NCBI RefSeq assembly: GCF_051013375.1
Contig: NZ_CP142125.1
Reading direction: 5' to 3' (one strand)
From: Kordia algicida
GTDB taxonomy: Bacteria; Bacteroidota; Bacteroidia; Flavobacteriales; Flavobacteriaceae
DNA: 64,000 nt
Below are positions 42,524 to 51,223 of this stretch, piece after piece. The notes beneath the pieces are model-generated. The model saw only the letters and a list, made by a program, of their open reading frames with translations. It searched no databases and was not told the DNA's origin. Within the stretch, counting starts at the first letter, position 1, and each line of letters opens with the position of its first letter. The position numbers and the translations under genes are program-made.

Positions 42524-44626
42524 TTAATTAGACATTTTTTCTAAATAGTAATCGTACGTAGCAAATTGCGAACGTACTTTTATGAGTTGATTTTTGCGAT
42601 ATGCATTGTCTTGTTTTTCAGAGAAAACACGCGCTTTTACGTTGTCGCGCCAACCAATATCAAAGGTATCTAGCAATTCTTTTTTAATATCTTCATCGTA
42701 TATTGGACAGGTAACCTCAACTCTTTTGTCAATATTTCGCGTCATCCAATCGGCGGAAGATATGTATATTTTAGGATCACCATTGTTTCCAAAGATAAAC
42801 ATTCTGGGATGTTCTAAAAATTTGTCAACAATACTTATGGCTTCTATATTTTCACTCATCCCAGCAATTCCAGGAATTAAGCAACAAATTCCACGAACAA
42901 TGAGTTGAATTTTTACACCTGCTCTACTCGCGTCGTATAGTTTGTCAATAATTTTATAATCGGATAAACTGTTGACTTTTATTTTGATATATGCTTCTTT
43001 TCCTTCTTGCGAATTTTTGATTTCTGTATTGATGAGTTTGTAGAGCGCATTTCGTGTGTAATGTGGCGAAACTATTAAGTGTCTGTATTTGGCTACTTTG
43101 TAGTTTGTTTCAAAGAAATCGAATACTTTTGATACTTCTTTTAAGATGTTTTGGTCTGACGTAAATAGTGTGTAATCAGTATAGATTTTTGCGGTAGATT
43201 CGTTTACATTTCCAGTACTGACAAATCCGTAACGCACTATTTTATTATTTTCTAGACGTTCTACTACACAGGTTTTGCTGTGTACTTTGAGTCCTGGCAC
43301 ACCAAAGATGAGATTGACACCTTCACTTTGTAATTGTTCTGCATATTTGATGTTGGCAGCTTCGTCAAATCGCGCTTGTAATTCAATTTGAACTGTTACT
43401 GTTTTACCATTTTTTACTGCATTGACCAGCGAACTTGCTACGTGTGATATTTTTGCCAAACGGTAAACCGTAATTTGAATATTTTTTACTTTCGGATCAA
43501 GTGCTGCTTCTCGAAGAAAACGTACAACATACGCAAATGTGTGATACGGCGCGTATTGCAAGTAATCTTTTTGCGCAATTTTTTCAAAGATACTTCCTTC
43601 CATACTCAAACCTTTAATTGGCAATGGCGGATAGGATTTGTAGAGTAAATCTTCACGACCAAGACTCGGAAACGACATGTAATCTTTACGATTGTGATAA
43701 CGACCACCTGGAATTAGACTGTCAATATCGTCAATACCCATTTTTTGGAGTAAATATTCAAACGTGTCTTTGTCAATAGTTTTGTCATATACAAAACGAA
43801 CTGGCGTTCCACTTTTTCTACCTTTTACACTGGTTGATATTTTTTGAATGAAACTTTTTGTCAAATCATTGTCAATGTCCAATTCAGCATCACGTGTAAT
43901 CTTAATCATGTGTGCCGAAAGGCTTTCGTATTCAAATATGTTGAAAATATTTCCTAAGGAATGACGAATGAGATCATCGAGAATGATAATGTATTTTTTA
44001 TCGCCTTCACTTGGCAGTACAATAAAACGATCGATTGTTTTTGGAATTTCAATCAACGCATATTTTATTTTTTTGACACGTGGCTTGAAGAAACGTGTTA
44101 CCTTTTTGGTGTTTTTTACTTGTTCTTTCATCACCATCCGAATTGCCAAATATGCCGCTTTGTCTTTTAAGCTTGGCATTTCGTCAATATCGTCTAAAAT
44201 CATTGTTACCAATGCTGGACTTACTTTTTCAATGAAATATTTTTCAATATATGCACTTTGACTTGGCGAAGCTTTTTGTTCGTTGACAATGAAAATGTTT
44301 TCTTTTTCCAATTCAGATTGTACTTCATTCAGAATACGCAAACTCTCCGTTTGTTGCTTGATAACAATTTTGGTAATTTGCTCCAACAAGTCTTTTGCTT
44401 TTGCGCCTCCAAGTACGCTTCTTCCACCTTTTCCTGCTTGTGCAATACGTTTTACTGTAGCGTAACGAACTTTGAAAAATTCATCTAAGTTGTTTGAAAA
44501 TATTCCGATGAAGCGCAAACGCTCAATTAACGGAACTGTTTTATCAGCAGCTTCTTGCAACACACGTCCGTTGAATTGCAGCCAACTGATTTCTCTATTG
44601 ATGTATTTATTTTTTCCTTGTTGCAT
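42524..44626 (-). CDS. ppk1: Polyphosphate kinase 1
   Basis: Makes inorganic polyphosphate reversibly from ATP. The 700-residue protein contains the usual N-terminal helical domain (KYINREISWLQFNGRVLQEA), the head domain, and the two PLD-like catalytic domains. The phosphohistidine-type motif VHSKTCVVERL (GLKVHSK) lies near 430, and IYISSADWMTRNIDKRVEV near 600 is characteristic. It starts one base into the sixA stop and is followed by ppx after 20 bases, so sixA-ppk1-ppx is a phosphate/polyphosphate operon. Confidence 0.95.
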   Translation of the reverse strand: MQQGKNKYINREISWLQFNGRVLQEAADKTVPLIERLRFIGIFSNNLDEFFKVRYATVKRIAQAGKGGRSVLGGAKAKDLLEQITKIVIKQQTESLRILNEVQSELEKENIFIVNEQKASPSQSAYIEKYFIEKVSPALVTMILDDIDEMPSLKDKAAYLAIRMVMKEQVKNTKKVTRFFKPRVKKIKYALIEIPKTIDRFIVLPSEGDKKYIIILDDLIRHSLGNIFNIFEYESLSAHMIKITRDAELDIDNDLTKSFIQKISTSVKGRKSGTPVRFVYDKTIDKDTFEYLLQKMGIDDIDSLIPGGRYHNRKDYMSFPSLGREDLLYKSYPPLPIKGLSMEGSIFEKIAQKDYLQYAPYHTFAYVVRFLREAALDPKVKNIQITVYRLAKISHVASSLVNAVKNGKTVTVQIELQARFDEAANIKYAEQLQSEGVNLIFGVPGLKVHSKTCVVERLENNKIVRYGFVSTGNVNESTAKIYTDYTLFTSDQNILKEVSKVFDFFETNYKVAKYRHLIVSPHYTRNALYKLINTEIKNSQEGKEAYIKIKVNSLSDYKIIDKLYDASRAGVKIQLIVRGICCLIPGIAGMSENIEAISIVDKFLEHPRMFIFGNNGDPKIYISSADWMTRNIDKRVEVTCPIYDEDIKKELLDTFDIGWRDNVKARVFSEKQDNAYRKNQLIKVRSQFATYDYYLEKMSN

Positions 44627-45111
44627 TATTTTAATTCTTTCGGAAATACTTTTAAAATCGTTTTACCTTCATCAATTTCGTTCCATGAATTGATATCAAA
44701 TTGAATTACCACTGTTCCGCTTGTAGGTACATTGTCAAAAAACTGACTTCCATACGTATTTGCAACTGCGGTAATGGCGTGATTGTGACCAAAAACCATG
44801 AGTGTCTTGACAGCATCGTCGCAAGATTTTACTGTTTCTACCAATCCTGATCCGCCAAAATCGTACATGTCTTCTTTGATGATAACTTTGTCAAACGGAT
44901 ATTTTAGCGTTCGTGTAAATATTGCGCATGTGTGTAAAGCTCTGTTGGCAATACTTGAGTAAATTACTTCTGGTGTTTCAATTTTATCAGCAATATAATT
45001 GGAAACTAAATGTGCATCTTTGATTCCGCGAAGTTTAAGCGTACGATCTTTGTCATCTACAGGATATTCCCAAGATGATTTTGCATGTCTGACTAGGATT
45101 AATGTTTTCAC
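44626..45111 (-). CDS. sixA: Histidine phosphatase family protein (SixA-like)
   Basis: A 161-residue phosphohistidine phosphatase-like protein. It begins TLILVRHAKSSWEYPVDDKDRTL, the RHG motif as RHA with the second His later in VFGHNHAITAVAN. SixA in E. coli dephosphorylates phosphohistidine of phosphotransfer proteins; here the target is unknown. The start is GTG at 45111 (no in-frame ATG), 13 bases after the pdxH stop, and its stop overlaps ppk1. Confidence 0.9.
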   Translation of the reverse strand: MKTLILVRHAKSSWEYPVDDKDRTLKLRGIKDAHLVSNYIADKIETPEVIYSSIANRALHTCAIFTRTLKYPFDKVIIKEDMYDFGGSGLVETVKSCDDAVKTLMVFGHNHAITAVANTYGSQFFDNVPTSGTVVIQFDINSWNEIDEGKTILKVFPKELK

Positions 45112-45124
45112 TTGTGTTGTTTTT

Positions 45125-45772
45125 TTAAGGTGCTAAACGTTCTATTTTCCATGAATAGTCTGCTTGTAATTGATAACGCATTCTGTCATGTAATCGGTTG
45201 GCTCTGCCTTGCCAAAATTCAATTTCCTGTGGTTTTACAATATATCCGCCCCAATGTGAAGGACGTTCTATTTCTTTGCCTTCGTAGGTTGCTTCTAGAT
45301 TTTTTAGTTTTTCTTCTAAATATGCTCTTGATGGAATTACCGTACTTTGTTTAGAAACTAATGCGCCAAGTTGACTACCGCGTGGACGCGATTCAAAATA
45401 ACCGTCAGATAAATTTTCTGCAATTTTTTCAACTTTTCCTTTTATGATGATTTGTCGTTCCATAGCTGGCCAGAAAAACGAAATACATACGTTTGGATTT
45501 TTTGCCATTGCCAACCCTTTTTCGCTTTCGTAGTTGGTGTAAAAAATAAAGCCTTCAAAGGTGTATTTTTTTAAGAGTACTACTCTACTTTTAGGAAAAC
45601 CATCCAAACCAATAGTACTAATAGTCATCGCATTAACTTCCGCTACAGTTTCAGACTGTTCTACTTCTGTAAACCAATTGCGGAACATCTCTATTGGATT
45701 TTCCACACAGTTTTTTTCCAGCAGTTCACTTTTTTCGTAGGATTTTCTGTAATCGCTTAAATCTTGTTTCAT
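45125..45772 (-). CDS. pdxH: Pyridoxamine 5'-phosphate oxidase
   Basis: FMN enzyme that oxidises pyridoxine/pyridoxamine 5'-phosphate to PLP. The 215-residue protein has the N-terminal YRKSYEKSELLEKNCVENPIE..., FMN-binding RVVLLKKYTFEGFIFYTNYESEKG, and the C-terminal EFWQGRANRLHDRMRY and W-K-I-E-RLAP ending, all typical of PdxH. It is the first gene of the pdxH-sixA-ppk1-ppx run on the minus strand. Confidence 0.95.
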   Translation of the reverse strand: MKQDLSDYRKSYEKSELLEKNCVENPIEMFRNWFTEVEQSETVAEVNAMTISTIGLDGFPKSRVVLLKKYTFEGFIFYTNYESEKGLAMAKNPNVCISFFWPAMERQIIIKGKVEKIAENLSDGYFESRPRGSQLGALVSKQSTVIPSRAYLEEKLKNLEATYEGKEIERPSHWGGYIVKPQEIEFWQGRANRLHDRMRYQLQADYSWKIERLAP

Positions 45773-45905
45773 TCGAATACTTTAATGCGTTTTGGCAACA
45801 TTTTATAGTGATTGCAATTTACAGTTTTTCATCCGTAATGAGAAGTAAAAAGAATATGGTTTTATATTAAGTTTTCATCAAGTCGTTTTAATAACTTTTA
45901 GCCAT

Positions 45906-45936
45906 AAAAAAAAGAGATAACCTAAGTTATCCCTTT
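45906..45936 (-). terminator. Terminator at the end of the leader-peptide array
   Basis: On the minus strand AAAGGGATAAC and GTTATCTCTTT form an 11-bp stem (one G-U pair) with loop TTAG, followed by Ts. It closes the peptide array. Confidence 0.88.
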
Positions 45937-45959
45937 TAAATCTACTAGAAATAGTGTTT

Positions 45960-46088
45960 TTATTTAATTTCGCATTGATCGATACATCCAGTTTTTCCAG
46001 TAATCCATCCGCCTTTTACTTTTGATGCATCAAATTTTGAAACTACTTTTTTGTTCAATGTCAGAGTTTTAATTTCTTGTTTTTTCAT
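45960..46088 (-). CDS. GG-leader peptide 4 (42 residues)
   Basis: Too short for ordinary ORF finding. The leader MKKQEIKTLTLNKKVVSKFD is followed by ASKVKGG, then a short core WITGKTGCIDQCEIK with two Cys. The LNKKxVSxxD...KGG pattern is shared with peptide 2 of the array and with Bacteroidota class I lanthipeptide-like leaders. Cleavage after GG would release a 15-residue peptide able to form one disulfide or a lanthionine. No modification enzyme is nearby. Confidence 0.75.
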   Translation of the reverse strand: MKKQEIKTLTLNKKVVSKFDASKVKGGWITGKTGCIDQCEIK

Positions 46089-46204
46089 GGTTTTTAAACT
46101 TTTAATTATGCTTACGTTTTTAGTAGGTTTTCAGCAACACCTTTACAATCGATTGTTGTTGCTAAACTAGAAACGATTTTACATGAAAAAAAATGTATTT
46201 AACG

Positions 46205-46222
46205 TAAATTGGATGATTTAAG
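46205..46222. repeat. Array motif copy 1 (TAAATTGGATGATTTAAG)
   Basis: One mismatch from the copies at 46472-46489 (inverted) and 46885-46902. It lies in the gap after peptide 3. Confidence 0.65.
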
Positions 46223-46239
46223 TCACTAGCTACATATTC

Positions 46240-46398
46240 TTATTTGATAGCATAACAAACGGTTTGATCGTCTGGAGCTTGCGACATTGGTGGTGATACA
46301 GGTTCTGTTCCACCTTTTATACCTTTGGCATCTAGCGTTTGAATTGCTGCCACTGAAATTTTTGCGAATTGTAAGGTACGTTTTGTTTTTTTCTTCAT
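46240..46398 (-). CDS. GG-leader peptide 3 (52 residues)
   Basis: The leader MKKKTKRTLQFAKISVAAIQ continues as TLDAKGIKGG, and the core is TEPVSPPMSQAPDDQTVCYA, ending in IK, rich in Pro, Thr and acidic residues with one Cys. The leader ends in the same KGG as the other array members while the core is unrelated, the pattern expected of a family of precursors with variable products. Spacing to peptide 2 is about 210 bases, too long for translational coupling. Confidence 0.72.
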   Translation of the reverse strand: MKKKTKRTLQFAKISVAAIQTLDAKGIKGGTEPVSPPMSQAPDDQTVCYAIK

Positions 46399-46471
46399 AA
46401 TACTAAAGTTTTAGTTAATAATTTCTTTTTTAAAACTATAGATTCTGTCTGTATGTTTAAGAATAATTTGG

Positions 46472-46489
46472 CTTAAATCATCTAATTTA
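46472..46489. repeat. Array motif copy 2 (inverted)
   Basis: CTTAAATCATCTAATTTA is the exact reverse complement of the motif at 46885-46902. Confidence 0.7.
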
Positions 46490-46564
46490 AGGAGTTAAAG
46501 AATCACATTAAACAACATAATACCAATAAATTACGTTCCTTTTTTTTCGTTTGTAATACGACAT

Positions 46565-46590
46565 AAAAAAAGGAGCAATTGTAGCTCCTT
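46565..46590 (-). terminator. Terminator after peptide 2
   Basis: Stem AAGGAGC/GCTCCTT with a 7-base loop; on the minus strand a run of seven Ts follows. It lies between peptides 2 and 3, so the array is probably not one transcript. Confidence 0.82.
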
Positions 46591-46612
46591 ATTATATGTA
46601 CTACTGTTGATG

Positions 46613-46765
46613 TTAGTGACATTGTTGATTACCACAACGCGAATATAATGCCGTTTGTGTACAAGTAGGCGTACAAGAATAATGTCCACCTTTTACTTCG
46701 TTTGCATCTAATGTTGATACTTTCTTTTTGTTAAGTGCTAATTTTAACGTTCTTGATTTTTTCAT
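46613..46765 (-). CDS. GG-leader peptide 2 (50 residues)
   Basis: The leader MKKSRTLKLALNKKKVSTLD is followed by ANEVKGG and a core HYSCTPTCTQTALYSRCGNQ ending QCH, with four Cys and several Ser/Thr. LNKKKVSTLDANEVKGG is the clearest match in the window to the class I lanthipeptide-like leader of Bacteroidota. Four Cys allow two disulfides, or up to four thioether rings if an unlinked LanB/LanC acts on it. Confidence 0.78.
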   Translation of the reverse strand: MKKSRTLKLALNKKKVSTLDANEVKGGHYSCTPTCTQTALYSRCGNQQCH

Positions 46766-46884
46766 GGTTATAGATTTTATTTAGCCTACTATTTATGAAG
46801 GTTTTGGCTTTCCCTTTTCAGTCTTTTGGTGTAACTGAATTTACAATCTATTGAAGAAATTTGTAGTAAAAAATGCTTCTTGCG

Positions 46885-46902
46885 TAAATTAGATGATTTA
46901 AG
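46885..46902. repeat. Array motif copy 3 (TAAATTAGATGATTTAAG)
   Basis: Overlaps the stop codon of peptide 1. Inverted copy at 46472-46489, near copy at 46205-46222. Confidence 0.65.
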
Positions 46903-47083
46903 GCACTGAAGTTAATAACACATTTGGGTTTCCACATTGCGAAGCGTATGCAGAGTTTCCACTTGGCACTGGTACAGGTTTTGTACCACCTTTTATGCTT
47001 GCCATTATCGTTTTGTGAATGTTTGCAATTAGTGTTGATTTGAATTGTAATTTTTTGCGTGATTGGTTTTTCAAGGTTTTCAT
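46898..47083 (-). CDS. GG-leader peptide 1 (61 residues)
   Basis: The longest array member. The leader is basic (MKTLKNQSRKKLQFKSTLIA, then NIHKTIMASIKGG) and the core TKPVPVPSGNSAYASQCGNP continues NVLLTSVP, with one Cys and no other striking feature. It begins 11 bases after the stop of the TPR-AraC regulator and is therefore the member most likely to be co-transcribed with it. It shares only the basic N-terminus and the IKGG end with peptide 3. Confidence 0.75.
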   Translation of the reverse strand: MKTLKNQSRKKLQFKSTLIANIHKTIMASIKGGTKPVPVPSGNSAYASQCGNPNVLLTSVP

Positions 47084-47093
47084 ATTTTAAGGG

Positions 47094-48794
47094 TTAGTTA
47101 TTGCGCTTTTCTAACTCTTTGATATAATATGAAGGATAGATTCCGGTTGCTTTTTTGAAGTGTTTGGTAAACGATTCTGGACTTTTGTAACCAACTTCCA
47201 ATGCAATATGTTTGATGGCATATTTACGAAATTGCTTATCAGCTTTAAGTCGTGTGATTGCATAATTAATACGCAATTCATTAAGATATTGATAGAAAGT
47301 TTTCCCCTTTTCTTCTTTTAATATTTTTGTTAAGTATGTAGGATTGGTTTTTACTTTTTTCGCCAAGTTTGCTAAAGTACAGTTACAATCTAAGTAATAT
47401 TCTTGTCCTTCTACTTTACTTAAATTTTTGAGTACAAACGTTATTTTTTCATTATCAATCTTTATTTTTTTACTTTTTTGAATTGGCTTTGTCGTTTTTT
47501 GTTCTTGTTGTTTAATGAGCTTTTCAAAGTTTTCTTTGTTTGCTTTTGCTTTTCTTTTGTAATGAATTAAGAAGTATACAGATGCCAAACAGAGTATGAT
47601 TACAATTCCAAGAATTATCTTGTAGCGATTTGTTGTATGATTGATAGTTTCAATGACTTTATCGCGAATGCGCAATTCACTTTTTAATAATTCTGTATTG
47701 ATTTTATTGTTTTCTTTATCTGTAATTTGCTCTAATTCGTTGCGTGCAGTTTCATAGATTCTAGATTGCTTAGAATTTCCCAATGCGATATAGCTTTTCG
47801 ATAAAAAATCATACGTATCAATGAGTTGTAGTGGCTTAAATTCATCATCATTTACTTTTTCTGATTGATTGGCTACTAAGATGACTTTTTCTAAATAATC
47901 AATGGCTTTTTGGTATTCTTTTAAACGATAATGACAAGCGCCAATGTAAAATAGTGTTTCTGCAAGTCGTTTTTTGTTTTCGATGCTTTCTATATACGTT
48001 TGTGCTTTGTTAAGGTATGATAAGGAAGTTTTGTAATTGTCCTTTAAATAGTAGGCAATTCCAAAATCGACATTAAAATAACTTTGTCCTACTTTATCAT
48101 TGATCGCTTTGCTTATTTCATATCCTTTTTTGCTGTAATATAGTGCAGAATCTGGCTTTTTTAAGGTTAAGAATGTTCCGCCAATTCCCATCAAAGTACG
48201 TGCTATGACAGGTTTTTTCATATGTAATTCAACAGCTTTTTGATACGATGTCTTGTAGTTTTCTAACGCTTCTTCATAGTTGCCGGCATTGCGTTTTATT
48301 TTAGCAATATTAATGGCGGCTTTGAGCAAATCTTTCTTTTTATCATTGCTAAAAGCATCTTCGTATACGCGTGAATAATACGTGAGTGCTACTTCATCTT
48401 TTTTGTCTTGCACATACGCGTTTCCTATACGTAGTAAGAATAAGTTTTTTTCTGGAAGTTGTTTGTTTGCTATGAACGTCAAACCTTTGTTGAGTGTGTC
48501 AATTGCTGTTTGATACGTTCCTTTTTTTGTTAACACAATTCCTTTTTGCAAGTATGCTTTAGCTATAGTAATGCTATCATTTTTAGCCAAAGCATAAGCC
48601 ATTAATTGATTAGAATATATTGTTGCTTTTTCGAAGTCTGTGTTTAAATTTGCTTCAATTTTATCAATTAACTCCTCAATATTGTATTCCCTTTCAGGTT
48701 GTTTTTGTTGCTGACAACTTCCTGTAAGAAATAGAATTAAACTTATTAAAATTACATTTGTTATGAATGATAAAACGTTTACATTTGATGACAT
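47094..48794 (-). CDS. Membrane-anchored TPR sensor with cytoplasmic AraC-type DNA-binding domain
   Basis: A 566-residue one-component regulator. The N-terminus has a hydrophobic segment ending in LTGSC, which looks like a lipobox or signal anchor. TPR-like helices fill about 40-370 (AYLQKGIVLTKKGTYQTAID, IGACHYRLKEYQKAIDYLEK). A transmembrane helix follows at about 387-408 (IILGIVIILCLASVYFLIHY), then a basic linker, and the last ~115 residues are an AraC double HTH (LANLAKKVKTNPTYLTKILK, HIALEVGYKSPESFTKHFKK, ATGIYPSYYIKEL). An outside signal, plausibly a peptide, could control DNA binding. Peptide 1 starts 11 bases downstream. Confidence 0.9.
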   Translation of the reverse strand: MSSNVNVLSFITNVILISLILFLTGSCQQQKQPEREYNIEELIDKIEANLNTDFEKATIYSNQLMAYALAKNDSITIAKAYLQKGIVLTKKGTYQTAIDTLNKGLTFIANKQLPEKNLFLLRIGNAYVQDKKDEVALTYYSRVYEDAFSNDKKKDLLKAAINIAKIKRNAGNYEEALENYKTSYQKAVELHMKKPVIARTLMGIGGTFLTLKKPDSALYYSKKGYEISKAINDKVGQSYFNVDFGIAYYLKDNYKTSLSYLNKAQTYIESIENKKRLAETLFYIGACHYRLKEYQKAIDYLEKVILVANQSEKVNDDEFKPLQLIDTYDFLSKSYIALGNSKQSRIYETARNELEQITDKENNKINTELLKSELRIRDKVIETINHTTNRYKIILGIVIILCLASVYFLIHYKRKAKANKENFEKLIKQQEQKTTKPIQKSKKIKIDNEKITFVLKNLSKVEGQEYYLDCNCTLANLAKKVKTNPTYLTKILKEEKGKTFYQYLNELRINYAITRLKADKQFRKYAIKHIALEVGYKSPESFTKHFKKATGIYPSYYIKELEKRNN

Positions 48795-48806
48795 GTACCT
48801 CTTTAA

Positions 48807-49715
48807 TTAATTAAACTCAAACACTTTTCCATCATCGGCTAATGCTACATTTTCAAATACAGTTTCGGCTTCTTCTTTAAATTCGTTGAAACCATCATAA
48901 CGTGTTGAAAAATGACCCAATATGAGTTGACCGACATTTGCATCTTTGGCAATGGTTGCTGCCTGTTTTGCGGTGGTATGCTTCGTTTTAAGGGCTAATT
49001 GATCGTGTTTGTCTAAAAAAGTAGCTTCGTGATATAATACGTCTACATCTTTTATCTGATCTATTATTTGGGGAAAATATACAGTATCGCTACAAAACGC
49101 ATATCCTTGCGATTTGGGAGGATCAAAGGTAAGTTTTTCATTGGAGATTACTTCTCCTGAATCAAGCGTAATGTCTCTACCATTTTTTATGTTTTGATAA
49201 TAACATTTTTCAATATCATAATTGAGAACAGCGTTGATATTTAGTTTGCGTTCTTTTTCTTTTTCTTTGAATAGAAAACCATTGGTATACACTCTATGAT
49301 TTAATGGAATGGTTGTCACCGTGACTTTTTCATCTTCAAACAAAATTTCAGGCGCATCACTTTCCAATTCGTGAAAACAAAGCTTGTAGCTCGTCCACGA
49401 TTTGGTCAATCTAAGTTGTAAAAGTGTGAGTTCTTTTAAACCTTTCGGACCATAAATATGCAAATCCGCATTTCTTCCCAACAACATAAAGGTAGAAATC
49501 AATCCAATTAATCCATAAAAATGATCGCCGTGTAAATGTGAGATAAAAATATGCTTGATGCGTGAAAATTTAACTTTACTGCGACGCAATTGTACTTGTG
49601 TTCCTTCGCCACAATCAATTAGAAAAATATGATTTCTAATTTCTAACACTTGCGCTGTCGGATTGGTATGTTTTGTTGGTGTTGCGGCGTAACAGCCTAG
49701 AATGGTTAATTTCAC
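48807..49715 (-). CDS. rnz: Ribonuclease Z
   Basis: Zinc beta-lactamase-fold endonuclease that matures tRNA 3' ends. The 302-residue protein starts KLTILGCYAATPTKHTNPTA and has the metal motif HLHGDHFYGL (HxHxDH) at about 62-71, followed later by HEATFLDKH and the final GHFSTRY. These match the short bacterial RNase Z. The start is GTG at 49715. It is 12 bases upstream of the TPR-AraC gene on the same strand, and follows the STAS-like gene. Confidence 0.95.
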   Translation of the reverse strand: MKLTILGCYAATPTKHTNPTAQVLEIRNHIFLIDCGEGTQVQLRRSKVKFSRIKHIFISHLHGDHFYGLIGLISTFMLLGRNADLHIYGPKGLKELTLLQLRLTKSWTSYKLCFHELESDAPEILFEDEKVTVTTIPLNHRVYTNGFLFKEKEKERKLNINAVLNYDIEKCYYQNIKNGRDITLDSGEVISNEKLTFDPPKSQGYAFCSDTVYFPQIIDQIKDVDVLYHEATFLDKHDQLALKTKHTTAKQAATIAKDANVGQLILGHFSTRYDGFNEFKEEAETVFENVALADDGKVFEFN

Positions 49716-49822
49716 ACGTTTTCAATTTTATGATTTAGCAAAAATATAATTATAAAATTGAAGTAATTAAAAGTTTTATAATTTTTAATGTTCGTTTTAC
49801 TTGATGCTGTATTTATGGGAAA

Positions 49823-50155
49823 CTAAAAACCTAAATCGCGTTCAATTTCTTCCATTTCAATAATATCAAAAGCTTCTTGCAAAGTTGGTACTGTCATGAT
49901 GGCTTCTGGTAAATCATCCGTACTTATTTTGTTTGTTACAATGACAAAGGAATGTTTTGCTTCACGATGTTTTTTAGAAATTTGTAGAAATTCTACCAAA
50001 TCACTTTTCTTTAAATTGCCAAATGAAAATAGATTGACAATGATGTTGTCGTTTTTTACTTCATCATAACGTTCATTTATTTTTTTTACAAGTGTTACAG
50101 TGTTTGTAGATTCTTGTGTGATGATGAGAATATTTTCTTGTTTATCTAAAATCAT
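49823..50155 (-). CDS. STAS-like small protein next to rnz
   Basis: A 110-residue soluble protein whose layout (ILIITQESTNTVTLVKKINE, NDNIIVNLFSFGNLKKSDLV, HSFVIVTN, TVPTLQEAFDIIEMEEIERD) looks like a STAS/SpoIIAA alpha-beta fold. It is regularly found ahead of rnz in flavobacteria and is sometimes named after it, but it has no metal ligands and cannot be a nuclease. Function unknown. Confidence 0.75.
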   Translation of the reverse strand: MILDKQENILIITQESTNTVTLVKKINERYDEVKNDNIIVNLFSFGNLKKSDLVEFLQISKKHREAKHSFVIVTNKISTDDLPEAIMTVPTLQEAFDIIEMEEIERDLGF

Positions 50156-50291
50156 AGATTGAAAGTTTAGAGGGTTTGTAAGCTGTATTTTTAAGACGTA
50201 TCAACAATTTACAAAAATTACGGCATAATTGTATTTTTAAAATATGTTTAACACGATTTTAATGAAAATACTTGAAAAACTTTAGATTTTG

Positions 50292-51221
50292 TTATTTCTT
50301 AATCTTTGAAGCTAACAGATAAATGACTGCCATTCGTACAGCAACTCCGTTTTCTACTTGATTTAGGATGATGGATTGTTTAGAATCGGCAACATCACTT
50401 GTAATTTCTACACCGCGATTTATGGGACCTGGATGCATTATCACAATTTCTTTGTTTAAAGAATCTAGCAATGTTTTGGTAACTCCGTATTGTTGTGCAT
50501 ATTCTCGTGTAGATGGAAAATAGCTAATGTCCATACGTTCATTTTGTACACGAAGCATGTTTGCCACATCGCACCATTCCAATGCATTTCGCAAATTGGT
50601 TTCTACTTCAACACCTAGACTTTCAATGTATTTGGGCAACAATGTTTTTGGCCCGCATACTTTTACATTTGCGCCTTGTAATTTGAGTGCAAAAATGTTT
50701 GAAAGCGCAACTCTACTGTGCAAAATATCACCAACGATGACAACATTTTTTCCAGCTACATCGCCTAGTTTTTCACGAATAGAATATGAATCGAGCAAAG
50801 CTTGTGTTGGATGTTCGTGTGCACCATCGCCAGCATTTACGATACTTGCATTTACATTTTTGGATAAAAATACACCTGCTCCAGGATTTGGATGTCGCAT
50901 GACAACCATGTCTACTTTCATAGACAAAATATTGTTTACCGTATCAATGAGTGTTTCTCCTTTTTTTACAGAAGATTGCGAAGCGGAAAAGTTAATCACA
51001 TCTGCCGAAAGGCGTTTTTCTGCCAATTCAAACGAAAGTTTTGTACGTGTACTGTTTTCAAAAAACAGATTGGCAATCGTAATATCTCGTAAGGAAGGTA
51101 CTTTTTTTATAGGACGATTAATGACTTCCTTAAATTGATCTGCCGTTTCAAAAATGAGTTGTATATCTTGTTCTTTGAGATATTTAATTCCTAGCAAGTG
51201 GTTTACACTCAATTCACTCAT
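50292..51221 (-). CDS. pyrB: Aspartate carbamoyltransferase catalytic subunit
   Basis: First committed step of pyrimidine synthesis, joining carbamoyl phosphate and aspartate. The 309-residue protein has the carbamoyl-phosphate motif FFENSTRTKLSFE at about 53-65, HPTQALLDSYSIREK and the terminal HPGPINRGVEI. No regulatory PyrI is adjacent. It begins two bases after pyrR, so both are on one transcript. Confidence 0.96.
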   Translation of the reverse strand: MSELSVNHLLGIKYLKEQDIQLIFETADQFKEVINRPIKKVPSLRDITIANLFFENSTRTKLSFELAEKRLSADVINFSASQSSVKKGETLIDTVNNILSMKVDMVVMRHPNPGAGVFLSKNVNASIVNAGDGAHEHPTQALLDSYSIREKLGDVAGKNVVIVGDILHSRVALSNIFALKLQGANVKVCGPKTLLPKYIESLGVEVETNLRNALEWCDVANMLRVQNERMDISYFPSTREYAQQYGVTKTLLDSLNKEIVIMHPGPINRGVEITSDVADSKQSIILNQVENGVAVRMAVIYLLASKIKK

Positions 51222-51223
51222 TT

